DNA of 64,000 bases, from NCBI RefSeq assembly GCF_020882245.1, contig NC_083597.1, positions 76,238,152-76,302,151 of the forward strand, read 5' to 3'. Below the pieces are notes generated by a model, which searched no databases, was not told the origin of the DNA, and saw only the letters and a list, made by a program, of their open reading frames with translations. Positions 1 through 14,572 of this stretch are shown here, in pieces. Origin of the DNA: Rhopalosiphum padi (Eukaryota; Arthropoda; Insecta; Hemiptera; Aphididae). The position numbers and the translations under genes are program-made. The first letter of the stretch is position 1; each line of letters opens with the position of its first letter.

Positions 1-3000
1 TTATTAAGATTAACAACGAAAAATAAAAAAATATAAATGTATAATATATTTTGGTATTGGTGATTGTTTATTATTATTTCAAACGCATTTTGACATCACG
101 TGTAACCTGATATTACATATTTCAAATTACTAGACTATATTGACATTTTTCAAAAAACTCGATGTGTTATATTTCAACAATTTTTTTAGATTTTGTTTTT
201 GATGTTGGAAAAAAAATGTTCTCTAGAGAATTTATACGTATATATGAAAAATACGTATGGCGATTTCTGGCAAAATAAACTTTTGTGCGATTGCCAAAGC
301 TATTTGTTTTCGAATTAACTATAAAATTGCAATAATAATAATAATAATAATAATAACAAAAAAAAAGCTTTTGTACAGAATGAATAATATGGTGACATTT
401 GTTAGAAGAATAATACCTTAAATTACTTAAGCACAATTGTATATAGCACTATTCAATGGTTTTTAATTTGTGAGTATGAAAGTATAATAAATTAAATGTA
501 AGATCGTGACCAAAAAATGTTTGTATGAAATGAATATAATTGTGATTTGATTTAGCATATTTTAATATTAATAGAACAAATTGAAACACCAAAACGGTCA
601 TCAGGTAAAAGAAATAAATACAAAATAAATGAGGAAAAATATCTTTTTTTTATGTATATATATATTATTTACTAATCAATTTTGTTAGTCAACTTATTTT
701 ACCACTTTGTATTACGGTTATCAATTTAAATTTATTTAATTGGGTTTTTAATAGCTGAATTATGGCTGAGCTTTTATATTAAAATACTACTATTACAAAG
801 AATATTCTGTTTTTTTTTTTGTCAATAACTTTTAATTAAAATTTAATTCTTTAATCGTTTTCTTTAATCAACCGACAAATTAATAAGACAAACGTCAAAA
901 TCGAAAACATAATTATTACGAAGCAATATTATTCTGTTTAAACTGTTATTTAATTTTTTAATCTACTAAAAGTCTTATATTTTTAATTTTGACTCAATTT
1001 GTGAAAATATAACAATTAATTTTAAGGCTCAATTATTATAAATCCTAAGATAATATTAGTATTATACAATCGCTCAGGTGCACAAAATAAAACCCACCTT
1101 CTTAGTTATAAATTATTAATTTCAGAAAGGGATAATTATTTGATTGTTTTTGAAGAACACGTAATCGCTGTGGACAGCGAATTCAAGTATTTTTAAGTAC
1201 CTATTAAATTACAAGCGAATTTTCTCTGATAAACTATATTATTTATTTAGTATTTAGGTCAATCAGAAGTTCAGAGGTGTATTCTATTCATTTACGGTAA
1301 TATGTATTTTTTGGAGGAAAAAAAATCTTGCGACTACAGTACTACAAATCTAAACTTTATTGTTGTGTCACTTAAATAGGAAAAAGAACTTCTAAAAAAA
1401 ATATTAACAAATAATTAATACTCGTACAGTAACATCATTATATCGGACTTCACAAAATATTGATAATTTTCTGTGCTATCTAATATTAGATTTAAATTGT
1501 TTGTGAAATTTAATAATTTATCTCAGCTTAATATAAATCATTAATGTAATATGTACCCACCTCAATGTCCCTCGATTATTGGTTTTTTTTTTATATAAAA
1601 TATGCTATAACGGGTTGGGATACATTTTTGAAATATTAGAGTTCGTCTCCGAGCCACCCCGCTAACAATATTTTATTCCGGGTGTGAATGATACAAAAAC
1701 GCTTGTGCACATTATTATACACCAACCAACGTTAAAACGTATCATCGTCGTGATACGATTGATTACTTACCAACATGTTTCATGCGATAAGACGTATATT
1801 TTACACTATACGTGTCATATCGGAATATTATGCATTTTTGTCATAAGAAATAATTAATTTATCGTCGGTGGTCATTACTAATTGTAATGGCATAATATTA
1901 ATCACTAACGATTCAAATATTACGTGCGTTTAATTATGGTGACAGTTTTATGATCCTTAATTACTGCTGTTATTTCAGCGTTTTCCAATAATACGTCCGT
2001 CGATTGTCCGAATTGCTGAACGGTATTAATTAGCTAGCCGAATGAATATGAAGAATGTCCTGTCCCATTATAAAAGGCATAATAATATTATCTTATCATG
2101 ATGATAGTATTATATGATTTTTATTATATCGCTGTATAAAAGCACCCTTGTGTTTTAGATTCCAGAATTATCGCCGGGACGAGAAAACTAAGAAATTTCG
2201 TAATTTGATTTGATTTTTTTTTTGTTTTTTAGCAATTAAATATAAAAAAATGTACGTCGAGAACTTTGTGATGACTCAGCAATCTGAACTTAACACTAGA
2301 ATTATTCAAGTATTTGGAAATTGCAAATTTTTCATTATTTTCCGAATCTTAACAGCAAATACCATGCCACTGAAAATCGTTTATACAATGCTACCCGTTT
2401 TAAAATGTAATTCGAGGTACTTACATAATTCTGCAGACAATATAAAGGCTGACGTAGTTTAGTATAGGTACACAAACATTCTTACTAGGTACACGCCGTT
2501 TATTGTTTTTTTTTCCAACACCACATTATTTGAACGGTTACCTTGATCATCGTGGTTTTTTTCTTTTATTTCGTTGAAAGCTGCACTCAAGTACTTGTAT
2601 ATTTAAGAAAAATATAATACAATTTCCAATTGAAATAGATTTTGATAATACTTAAAATAATAGTAGACACAATTTTTTAATTCCACGACAATTATTATTT
2701 CAGTAAAATACAATTGATATGGTGTAATTTAAATTAGATATAGTTCGTATAAAATGTTTAGAATTCATATTATTACTGTCGATTAGTGATGATTACTTTA
2801 TATACAAATTTCTTAAGAATATGTTGCATTTTATTCGTTACGAATAGCGGCTAGAGAACAAAACCTTCAACGATTTATTATGATACGTTGGTAAACTATT
2901 CATTATATTAATCACTTGATGACAGTAACAGTTACATCGTATTATTATTATTATTTAACACATTGTTGAGACGACATTAGAAGTCGACAGCATCCGTTTC

Positions 3001-5090
3001 AGGCGTACGCCATTGTCAAATGAGATCATAATAATTATTCAAAATAATTATTATTATGACCAACATATTAACGCCTTAAAGCATCACAGATTCGCGAGGA
3101 AAAGCAATGTTTGTTTTATCACCAAGTTGTTACCTACTGTTACAACTTTAAAAACTGGAAAATACTAAATAATTGTATTTTTGTTTGAATTACATTTTTA
3201 TGTATGTAAAATATTATTTTGGCAATAAGCTATTATTATTATGCAGAATTGGGAAAAATAATTATCTATATATCATCATAATATTATATTGGTATATGTT
3301 AAGCTATTCCGTGTATACCGATAGCTCCCGGTGAAAATTAAACGGCTTTATACCTATGGCTTCGGAATATATGATAAAGAGCTTCACAATGCCCGTATAA
3401 TATTATGCTATAGTATATACACTTATAATATTTACTCAAAGTATTATGTTTTATTCAGATGAATACATTCCCCTATCCTAATTCCAAATAACGAAACTGT
3501 GTGAACCGCCGAACACATTTTTTTCCTCTTTTTCATAGAAGATATTTTATTATTATACTGTTGCGATTACAATACATGGGATGGAATTCCAAATTTAAAA
3601 TTAATCTTTGAAAATGTCGTGAAAAAATTTCAGAATGTTTTATGAGAATGGGTACAATGGATTATACGAACTTGACGAGTGTAGCAGAGTTATTGGATAC
3701 GGTATATGATATCTGTACCTCTATATTGTAAAAAAGTTGACAAATCATTGTAAATAATAAATGGATTATTCGTATTGGATAGATGCAGTACGTAAATATT
3801 AACGATGCAATTTTTAAATAAAATGAAATAATTACTAACAATCTACATTGTTTGCGTGTATTTGTGGATTTAGGTGTATGTTCAAAAGCCATAAGACAAT
3901 AGTTTATAATATGTACAATGCATTACGAGTAAAAAGTTACGAGTTGTTTTTTTTTTATTATAATAGCTTTATTGTATAATTATTTATTTTACTCGAATTC
4001 ACTATAATAAAGGAATCTCGCATAAATTATAATCTGGTAATTGTGTATGAAAGAAACACATTATAATTGTTAGTGTTATAAAAATTAATCAAAATTATCT
4101 AATTTACTATTCATATTTAATATTAATACCTATGCATAAATAATAATGTATTATACTATTTTAAGTTAACATACTATTTTGTAGAAAATCATTAGTCCCT
4201 TCGTAAGTTGAATGATATTATGTTAAAACCGCGTTATAAATTAATTAATTTCAATTATATTTTATTTGAGTATTATTTGCAGGTTCAAAAATTAAATTCA
4301 ATCTCAAACAAAACGATAAAAGATTTAATTTATTAATAGTGATACGACTGATACAATAAAGACTAAATGATTCAATAAATTAGAGTAAAATAAAAGGTTT
4401 TTCCGAGAAAACGTGTAGATGCAATATCTTATTAAAAGTTTTGTGCCATTTTTAAATTATATTTTTGAGGTACAATATAGAAATACGAAAATACACTACA
4501 CACATAGGAACCTATTAAGTATTACAACTTAATTTTTGATAATGTACCTATATCTTAATTTAATTATTTAAAATTAAAATAATTAATTATGTAAACCTAC
4601 TGACAACAACACTTTGACTCCTAAAAAATATTATTTTTATAATAAAATATTTTCTCGTGAATTTACCGTTTCTCTAAAAAGTTTTACGCAAACACCTGAC
4701 TTTGTAGAAAGTTACAATGTAACAGCGTAAAATATCAAAGCTTTGTATCACAATATCTCCGTGTTTTCTATAATCGGGATTTATTTTTGTACAAAGTTTT
4801 TTTTTTTTTTTAATTGGTCTTTATTTCGCGTCGAAAACTTGCGGTCATTAGTGTTACGTGAATTAAAATATGATAATAGTGTGGTTCAGAGTTTACTCTT
4901 CACACGAATACGATACGATATTCTTCAAGCTTACGAAGTAAACGTTTATCTATAAATATTCAAGTTGAAAATAGATTCCATTATGTATATACTATGAAAC
5001 CGTTACTAATATTAGCTACAGTATTTTATTATTATATTATATACTTACAAAAAAAATTCTTGCGTAACTTGATAAAAAAAAAAAACAAAC
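1..5090. other. AT-rich intergenic sequence, no gene found
   Basis: Only chance open frames (up to about 90 codons) are present. A slightly GC-richer stretch at about 1560-2060 holds a minus-strand ATG followed by a good donor (GTTG|GTAAGT near 1770), but the joined reading ends after a few residues. The rest is A/T runs and TATAATATTAT words. Confidence 0.7.
331..356. repeat. (AAT)n microsatellite
   Basis: AAT run of about eight units, followed by an A-run. Confidence 0.9.
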
Positions 5091-5106
5091 AAACAAACAA
5101 ACAAAC
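5091..5106. repeat. (AAAC)n microsatellite at the edge of the GC-rich block
   Basis: About four AAAC units following an A-run. Confidence 0.85.
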
Positions 5107-6000
5107 GACAACTTTAGAGCGACCGTGGAAACTTGTGAATTAGTCAAACGTAAGCAAACCGTAATTGACACTTCTACATAACATCAAATTGGACCACGAC
5201 GTTTTTCGATCGTTATGGAGTTCTTTTAGTTTTAATTTTTATTGTTATTATACTCCGTTTATGGTGTTCTGGAATCGTCTGTCGTTCGTTTGTCGGAGAT
5301 AATCTCGTCCGGAACTCGTAAGCGGATCAGGTCCGTACGCCACGAAAAAAATAAAACAAGCGAAACGAATAGATGACAACAAGAACGACGAAAAATCAAA
5401 ATCAAATATATAAAAAAAAAAAAAAAAAAACCTCGTGAACTCGAACTCGGCGAATTACAACCGCGACGTTACGCGGCGATGTACAAATGCCGTTTTCAAA
5501 AGTCGGAGACGGCGGCATTTCGGACCCGCACGCGGAACGCATGCGCTCACCCGATATTATTATTATTATTATTACTATTATCATTATCGTCGTCGTATAC
5601 CACATCAGCAACCGCCAGCGCGATCGTCTGCGTTCCCCGCAACCCCTTATTTGTCGCGCCCGGAACTGGACCACCGAGTTGGACGGGGCACGACTATATT
5701 ATTATCATATATAGGCTGGCTGCGGAGACAGCGAAATATTTCTCGGAAATTCGCGCGCACAAACGATCAGAATATTTCAGAAATCGCACGTACATATCGG
5801 GCTAACTTTATATCATTATAATAATATTACCCACGCGCGATTTGTATTATGCAAATTTCACTCGGATAGGACTGCGGCGGTGGTGTCCAGCACGCGCAAA
5901 CGAAATCTTTCTCCGCGCTGAATATCGCTCGCGATTTATCGTAAACGATTTTGTTTTTTCAAACCCGCACTACGGTTTTTGACAACCATCGCCATCGCAG
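5100..6000. promoter_or_regulatory. GC/CpG-rich block, likely promoter or 5' untranslated exon of an unidentified gene
   Basis: A roughly 900-bp stretch is much richer in G, C and CpG than everything around it, like the block before the CRAL-TRIO gene. It holds an A-run at 5411-5430, an (ATT)n run near 5555-5580 and several CGCGC words. Open frames of 75-128 codons occur in several overlapping frames on both strands, which shows that they reflect composition rather than coding. The direction and identity of the transcript are unknown. Confidence 0.4.
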
Positions 6001-6236
6001 GATTCTGGTCGTATACACAATATAAACCATTATACCATGGTAGTAATATTGTCCATATTGTGGGGACACACGTCGAAACAGGTTATCCGATTATAACCAT
6101 CTTCGGTTCCAAATACTCCACTAGCACCGGTAAAGTGTATAGGTACCCTATAGTATATAGTCATGAAGACCAGAATGGAATAGGTGTCCGGGTAGAAATT
6201 AAATATACGCACTCGTTCACGATAAAAATTACATAA
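5979..6236 (+). other. Open frame of 85 codons at the end of the GC-rich block; possible exon
   Basis: The frame has no ATG at its start and follows an acceptor-like CATCGCAG at about 6000. Inside it reads VHIVGTHVETGYPIITIFGS and, further on, YPIVYSHEDQNGIGVRVEIK, which looks more like ordinary protein than the repeats around it. No family was recognised, there is no partner exon, and the opposite strand is also open, so it could be chance. Confidence 0.18.
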
Positions 6237-7828
6237 TATCATCATAACATTCGTGAAAATATAAAAATAAAATAATATAATAATATAAATATAATATAAA
6301 TATTATTATAATTATGATATTGATAATAACCGTCACAATATCAAGAATTTAGCACGAATTACTTAGTACTGTTGTAAATCGTTTGTTGGAAAAATGAATT
6401 TAATATTTTGTTTTACCCACCTAAATATATTTTAATTAATTTAAAAATGGATCCAATTTGAAGCATATTTAAAACAAAGAAATACTTTTTAAGTAAAGAA
6501 AACCAATTGAAAAGGAAAATTTAATTGGTGAACAAAATAAACTTAAAATAAATTGAATGACTGACGAGTTTTGAGTTAACATTTCGTAAAAAACCGTTTT
6601 CGTAAATGTATTATTAAATTTATTAATGCATTATTTTATCATAATAATTGTTTTTTTTAATTAATATGAACTTGCTGAGTTAAATCAATATTAAATACCT
6701 ATTTTGTTATAAGTATCGGATACGTGTGTTTATAACTATACTTTTAGACGGACTGTGTTATAATACACAAATGCATTAACTATACCTAAGACGTGTTTTA
6801 GAGTTTAGACACTATTAAATAAATGGAAATTGAGAAACAAATTGTTATCGCTTGTACTGAAGTCAAAAAAATTAATTTTAACATAGTTGTATTATTAATG
6901 TGAAAGTCCCTCATCGGGACCGATTCAAATGTTACCAAGCATATCATACGGGAGTAAATTCTGTAATCATTGGAAACCAATTCACCATGAGCATTATATA
7001 ACTGCAAAAATATTTAAAGAGTATTTTAAATAGTTATGTCTTATTGCTTAGCATGTTTTTTGTTTCGATACCTAGTCCAAATAATCAAATTGATTCACTG
7101 TTTTTATCTTGAATTCGAATCGATGAAGTTTACTATCTGCGCTTTAACTAAGGATTACGTGTAATTTAATAAGGTTCTCTAGAGGTATTTCCATGTTATT
7201 ACTAACTTGACCAATGTTTGTTATCAGCAATATTATAAACATCTGTCGTCCAATATAGTGAGAAATTTGCGACCAACATAGCGGTATTCATTGTAGTATT
7301 TGAGTATTTGAGATGTTCAAACGAGTCACACGTAGTGGATTCCGCCTGAAGTAATATAATATAGCGCTAAACTTTGTACTCAACACTCGTCTTACATACC
7401 ATTATTATATGCTTCTGTTATTCATTTGTGAAGATATAATATTATTGTGTACATAGTTATGCCATTTTATGTTTTGCGGAGTGTTTCCTTTCAGTGATTG
7501 CAAATGTTTGCTATAATCTCCTTGATCTATACGAAAATTGCAGTGGCACACCGTGATTCACTCCGAATTTATTTGTACGTAAAAATTATATTTATAAAAC
7601 TTTTATTTTCAATATTTGAAGATGTAAATGAGATTTGATAACTGTTATTTGTACATTTTTTTTTTTACAACCGAGTAGGTATTGAATTTATTTTACATAC
7701 AATCACAGACTATATGAAAACAGATAGATTATACTCCGCGAAAACAGTGGGAAAAAAAATCCAGGTGTGATTAAATAAATGTAGCTGCGTGCATCTAAAT
7801 TATTATTCAGATGATATTAATCGATATT

Positions 7829-7832
<4 letters not shown>

Positions 7833-7865
<33 letters not shown>
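7833..7865. repeat. (TA)n microsatellite
   Basis: Uninterrupted TA dinucleotides, about 16 units. Confidence 0.95.
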
Positions 7866-7869
<4 letters not shown>

Positions 7870-10684
7870 TTCCGTTTAATAAATATATTGTAAATAGTGA
7901 TTAGCATGCAAAACTAGATCTATTTTGTCATGGCGATTAGTTAATGACATGTGAAACTGTGAACGACGTAACACGCAGATACCATATGACTGTACTTAAA
8001 TTTATATTAAAAATTTTTTTTTAGTACGAAATTAACTTACAGTAAACTTACATTATATATTATATGCTATTAAAGTAACCTGTATATATTTGTTAGTAAT
8101 GTAAACACGATGATGATATCATACTTATATCATATGAATATTTATTACATTATTTGGACACTTTCCATGTTTAAGAACAATCAATGTACTTAACATATAA
8201 AAACATAAAAATTACATATAATAGGTAATCTAGGTAAATCTATAGATAATTATAGGTAGGTTTTCTCGATAACTAAAAAAAATCAAGCTTGGACAAGTTA
8301 ATTTATAACTGAGTTAAGTTATGTTGATCGGAAAATATCTTAAAATTTCAAAGCTAACGTTTAACATTTTTTTTTTTTTAATACATATAATATAGCCTAT
8401 AGATAATTAAAAACAATAATAATTTACTGAGTATGTCATTTTATGGTTTATTGACGAAAATTCGAAAATATTTTATAATTTGTTCTTCCGAGAATGTACA
8501 TTTAACTTATTAGTGTTTATTTTTATAAACATGAATTATTCTTAAAATATATGAAGTTCACTAGTTATTATTTACTTAAGTGTTAGAAAAAAAAACTTTT
8601 TAATATTATTTCACGAAATTTCTCGTTAAAAACATTTTAATATATAAACTATTTGAAGATTTTTTATTATAGCCAAACAAATTACATTTTGATGTAAAAA
8701 AATATCACATTTGTTTAATCATCCATTATAATTATTAATTTAATATTATATTCTAATTACCATTGAACAAAATATTAATAAGGTTTATACCTACTGTATT
8801 TTGTTTATTTTTTATGTTTTTAAATCAATAAACGTGTGTTAATTTATTATTCTGAAACAATTTTATTTACATATTTTGCTTGTCATTTAGAAATATAAGA
8901 TCTTTAATTCGTAAAAAAAAAAATTAGAACATGAGTTTTTCAACTAAAACATTTATACGATTTTTTTTCTATTAAATTCTTTATTTTACATGAATTTGTT
9001 TAAATTTATTGCATTTATTACTACAGTCGTGTTTTCAAGTATTTTTAATTTTATATTATCTAAACACCATTAACTGATCGATCAGATTCGTAGACTCCTT
9101 GATAGTTATATGAATTATGTAAGTATTAAATCTCAATCCGTTTCGTATATTTTTATTTTTACTCAGTGCAATAAAAAAGTATCATTATTACACAGACGAG
9201 CTATAGTAATTCTAAGAAATATTGAAAAAGGAGGATTTTAAAATTGAGTCCTATAATTCATGATCTTTCTCTGATAACTTTTAAAATGACAAAAACCAAT
9301 GAAATATTTACTCGATTAATAGTCTGGATAACTTGTTCCCAATACAAGTGTTATCGTTATTTGTATCCGTTTGGTCCAAAATTGTACTCCCTCGATTTAT
9401 TTATTTATTTTTCTACCAACAATAACGAATTGACATGAAAAATAAGACGTATACGCATATCATATGTATATTATATGTATGCTATTAGGTACATAATATC
9501 CTAACATAAGTTATTTGATTGGAATAAACATTATGTAAAAGTGTAATAAAAAGTTCGCGAATATTATACTGTAATATAAGAACAGTAGAACGTGTCTTTT
9601 GGTGTTTTTTACTCCCCCGGAGTACAATTATACATTAATAGCACATGGTGTACATAGTATACAGGGTGGGCCACCTAGTTTTTAGTTTCACTGAGTTAAC
9701 AAAAGACGAAAACGTTAGTGAAAACGGGATGACACGGTGTACATATTTACCACATCGTTTTGAATTTAAACGACATTACTATTATCTATATAATGTGAAT
9801 GTCAGGAGTTTACTTATAAGTTACTATAAATGAATGCATTAAAAAAAAAAAGCGTCTTTATGCTATTTCAAACGATTTTTTAATAGGTAGTGCAAAACCC
9901 GCATAACCTTGAATGATCTAGTTTTTAAAACGTGTCACCTAGGCATTTGAAAGACACAAAAAACAAAATATATGTATCAACCGTAAATATTTTTGGAAAA
10001 CATATATTATTGTATTATATGTTCACATAAAGAGAAATAATACTTTCATGTTCATTCGCTGAAAATTATGTTCGCTTTTATTTGTACGGTAAACGTTTTT
10101 CGATCAGAACCTACAACCGGAAAGCGATTATTTTGAATCTACTGTCATAACTTCCGTACCGATTTTTCACCCGTAAAACGCACATTTAACGTGTTTTCAA
10201 TGTGATAGCCGAGTGTAACATAGATTTGATACAAAACTTCCGCAAGTTCTAGTAAAACTTTGTTCACGATTTGTTCCTCACATTGGTACCATAATAACGG
10301 GTACAATGATTAGTTGATGAAATAAAATTAAACCGAAAGTATCAAATGCAAAACCATCTTATCCTTCTTGAACATAAAAAGTAAGTAAACACTGATAACA
10401 AGGTTTCATTTTTTAAAAGAATTCATAACATTTTTGAAAACTATAAATACATACCAATTATTATTTTTCTAATTACCTATTATTTATCTAATTTACTGTA
10501 GCTTAATAAATTAATTATGAGCTGGTAATTATAAATAATAATATTTACCATTAATTATCCGATGAAAATAATTTAATTTTTTTACATGAACATTAATCAC
10601 GATAAAATATAATGTGCAAACATTATTTTCAACGAAATTACTATTTTCTTTTTTCATAAATGTAAATGTTCTATAACAGCTACA

Positions 10685-10942
10685 TTGGCCATACTTCACA
10701 ACTTTCCATGGTTATACGCAAATACTTATTCGATATATGATTTTATAACTATATTTCTTGGTTGTTTTGTTTGTAGCTGCAGCGATTTTTTTAAATTCGA
10801 TAAAATTAATATCGAATCATTGAAATTAATGACGGCCTATAGAATTGTTTTGTTAACCGTTGTCGAATTAATATTTATGAATTTTATTTTGAATCAGGTT
10901 TATAACACTCTCCTAAAACGAAACGATATAATTATACCGTAA
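10685..10942 (+). other. Hydrophobic 85-codon open frame, possible exon remnant
   Basis: The frame follows an acceptor-like CTATAACAG (ending 10680) and encodes two hydrophobic stretches (FITIFLGCFVCSC and IVLLTVVELIFMNFIL), with a possible donor at CAG|GTTTAT near 10899. This could be an exon or pseudogene piece of a multi-pass membrane protein such as a chemoreceptor, but no diagnostic motif is present. AT-rich DNA readily produces hydrophobic frames by chance. Confidence 0.15.
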
Positions 10943-12811
10943 CTATAACACTTTCAAGCTCTGCATCAGAGTTGTTTATGTTTTCAACAATGCAATCATA
11001 GTCAGTGGATCGAGTGAGAACCATGCGAACCAACGCCGTGATTAAACGCGTTAAAAATAATACGTACTAACACAAAAAATAAAAACACTTCAGCGGAAAA
11101 ACATAAGTAAATAATAACTATAAAGAAAAAAAAATGTTATAAAACGATTAAACATGGCAATATCCCGGAAAAGCTTAAACATTAAATTATTTAAATTTCA
11201 TACGAAATAAAGGATTTGAATAATAAATTATAATCTGTGTAAAATGAATTGAAAACTGTTCACATATTAAACTGAGCACACGTGACGTGATTTTACCGTG
11301 TCGCTGATGAGACGAAACGTTGGAATGCGAATTCCGCGAAACTAAAAGCAGACGCGTTCATTAATAACCAATAAGACAATACGTATATGTGTATTATTAA
11401 AGGCGTACACAGTGCGTCCCATTAATGTTCCAAATAAGTGGCTTCGGAAATGTAAACAATTTAACGTTATGCGCCGTCTGCTATTTTGTGAATTTTATGA
11501 ATTCCCACGCAGTACTCCACAAGCTTTTTATTTTCTTTCATATTATTATTATTATTATTCCGACGAACGAACGAACAACCGTAATATAAAATATTATCAC
11601 AATGCGCTAAAGTTGCCCCATAATGCTATCACGACAGATACTCAAAAGCTTAATACGTGCGTAATGCATTATTACGCACTCTTCGCGACTTTCACCTAAG
11701 GTTATTCATCGGGCACATTATTGTAGTTAATAGTTACCAATTAATTTGTAATCTCATCAACGACAGAATCGGATCATAGTGGTTCTATTTAAAAACAATA
11801 CTATATAATAATATAATAATATAATATTATAATATATAATATTTTTATTTATTTATTTTTTAAAAGTATGTAGTTGATAATAATAATTAAGTACCATATG
11901 GGAATGAAGACAATTAAATATAAAATAGGGCGGAACCGAGAAATTTTAAATGTTAAATTTAGTATTTAGGTAGGTAAACTATGAAATATTTAACTGTTAA
12001 TAATGTTAATATTTAATAACTCGTCTAAACACTCATAACCAAAGTATGATAATATTATATTTTTCTAGTAAACTGGAAAAATTGCATTAACTATTATTTT
12101 TAAAAATTATGTCATTAAACAGTATCTTTTTTAAAGTGAGGATAAGATTATCTAACTCATTTTATTATTCAAAACTATAATATGTTAAATCTTTAATCGA
12201 ATAAGTTGTAAAGCCCAGGTGAATAATTCACAAAGAGCGCTTATATATAATTTAAGAAAGAAACACAGTAAATAACTAATTTTTAATTTTTTAATATAGG
12301 TTAAGCCTTTAATAGTTTAATACTGTTTAAGTCTTTGATGTCATGATATAACATAAATATATATTGCGCGATAGTCGACCGATAGTCGCAATATAGTAAA
12401 GAAAATCTTACACTAATGATGAAATACTAAATACTAAATAATAACCTATTATGTTTAATTAATTTTGTTATGAGATTTTTTTTTTATATTGTATGAATAA
12501 TTTATAAAAAATATAATAATTACAATTCACATACAACAGTAATAATAAATACAATAAACAAACCCAAGAGATAAATAATATTAACGTTTATTATTTTTTT
12601 TTTTTAAGTTGTTTCCAATTGTTTTGAGACACTTCAAGTAAAATTCATTAAAAATGAACGTGTACCTAATAAGTAATTCACGTTTTTACAATTTTATTGT
12701 TTTAAAAAATATTAAGGATTCATTAGATACTTTCAAACTTTGCATGTATTAACATTTAATTCAGAGGATAAATGTGCAGTTATTTAAATGCTTCTGAAGT
12801 TACTTATATGC

Positions 12812-12842
12812 ATATATATATATATAATATATATATATATAC
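12812..12842. repeat. (TA)n microsatellite, one interruption
   Basis: TA run interrupted by a single AA step. Confidence 0.9.
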
Positions 12843-14502
12843 ATAACTAAATATAAACTATTTAATATAAAATTATTAATTAAATTATATTATTATTAAT
12901 TTTCAATGTGTAGGTACTTGGAATGTAGCTCTTTTTTATCCATCTTAATTTGGTTCGGGTGTCATAAAGAATTAACTAAATAAATAATAAAAAGAGATAT
13001 ATTGACCTATTCAACAGTCACTATGGTTTGATTATTTTATAAAAAAAAAAATAATTAAGATACAAATTAAGTAACGAAATATTAATTTTCAAACATCGTT
13101 ATAGCAGTAAAATAATAAAGATATTTAATGGCAATCATTCACCTTGTTTGTTTAAGTTTAATCCATATGATTATAAAATTTAAGAGTAGAGGTTAAGTAC
13201 ATAAAATAACACAAAAAATAATTTTAAATTTTGAACTAAAAAAAAAACAATTAAAATAAAATATATTCCTTTGTGTAAAAATATAAAAATAATAATACAT
13301 GCTTCAATAAAACAAAAATAAATAATTTTAAATATTAACACCTACAAAAAACTAAATTTGATTCAATACTAGTTAATTAGTAAGTTTATTTAATTTTTTA
13401 GTATTTATTAGTTTTATGTCAATGCATTATGTACTATGCAGTACATAAAAATAAAAATAACCGTAATTATTTATAAAAAATATATTTAATAAATTTATAT
13501 GATAAAATAAAATAAGTATAAAACTGAATTAAGTATATTTTTTTCTTTTAAATTAATAATAAATAAATTACAATTGCATTAATATTACTATCTATAGATT
13601 ATATCATACAAATAATTATTGAGATACATTTAAGAACATTAATACTTAAATGTAATCATAAATAGTGTGGTACTAAGTATATTTCAAAAATCTACTAATT
13701 TATAATATCTGAAATCTTGAATTCAAAAGCACCAAATCACTTATACAAAAGTGAAGCTCTCGAATTGAAAACTCTTTAACTATATAAATATATATATATA
13801 TATTTATAAAGAGGTACCTCAACCATTGTAACTTTTAACAAATGACTTCTTTTGAAACTTCGTATAAATACATTTAATTTACCATTAACTAAAAACTTAA
13901 TTTATCAGATAGATCATTTAACATTAAGCTTGTTTTTGAGATCTGATTTGAAAAAAAATACAAAAAGGGTTCATGGGAAAATAATACTTGTATTATCATC
14001 TTACAATATTTAATTCAACAATGTTATTTTATTTACAATAAAGTTATTAAAAAAATATATATATCAATATCTTATATATAATATAAGTAAAATACATCAA
14101 TGGCTTATTTAATGTTTAAAACAAGTTCAAATAATTTTAAGAATGATTCACGTTTAAAAATAATTAATGTAATAATGATTTTATAATATTGAATTATCGG
14201 CAGTACACTGATTTGTGTTTTATTTTATGTTTTAGTTATTTACAGCATTTTGTTTGATCTTATCTTAAATCTAATATATATTAAAACTTTAATAAAATAA
14301 ATTATTTATATTAATCAATCATTAAACGTATTAAACAATAAAAAAAAGTATATCTAATAAATTTATAATTTTTAATAATTTTATAAATAATATTAATATT
14401 ATATTTTATATTATGATAAATTTGACAAAAAAAGCTACTTTTCCTTTTTTGTCATCTCGCTTACCTTACTTTTTAAACACGAAACAACAAGATATTATAA
14501 AT

Positions 14503-14507
14503 TATAT

Positions 14508-14562
<55 letters not shown>

Positions 14563-14572
14563 GTGTGTGTGT
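14503..14572. repeat. Compound microsatellite (TA)n(TG)n
   Basis: A TA run passes into a TG run interrupted once by GC (TGCGTG). It is a typical hypervariable dinucleotide locus. Confidence 0.95.

Noticed and set aside
1740..1830. Minus-strand ATG followed by a perfect donor
   Set aside because: The only nearby acceptor gives a frame that stops after about a dozen residues with no recognisable content.
5402..5821. Open frames of 75-128 codons on both strands
   Set aside because: They overlap in several frames at once and are rich in Arg, Tyr or Ile runs from GC words and ATT repeats; this is composition, not coding.
11299..11345. Hammerhead-ribozyme-like words CTGATGAG and CGAAAC
   Set aside because: The two core boxes lie with only one base between them, so stem II cannot form, and no cleavage-site NUH closes stem III in the right place.
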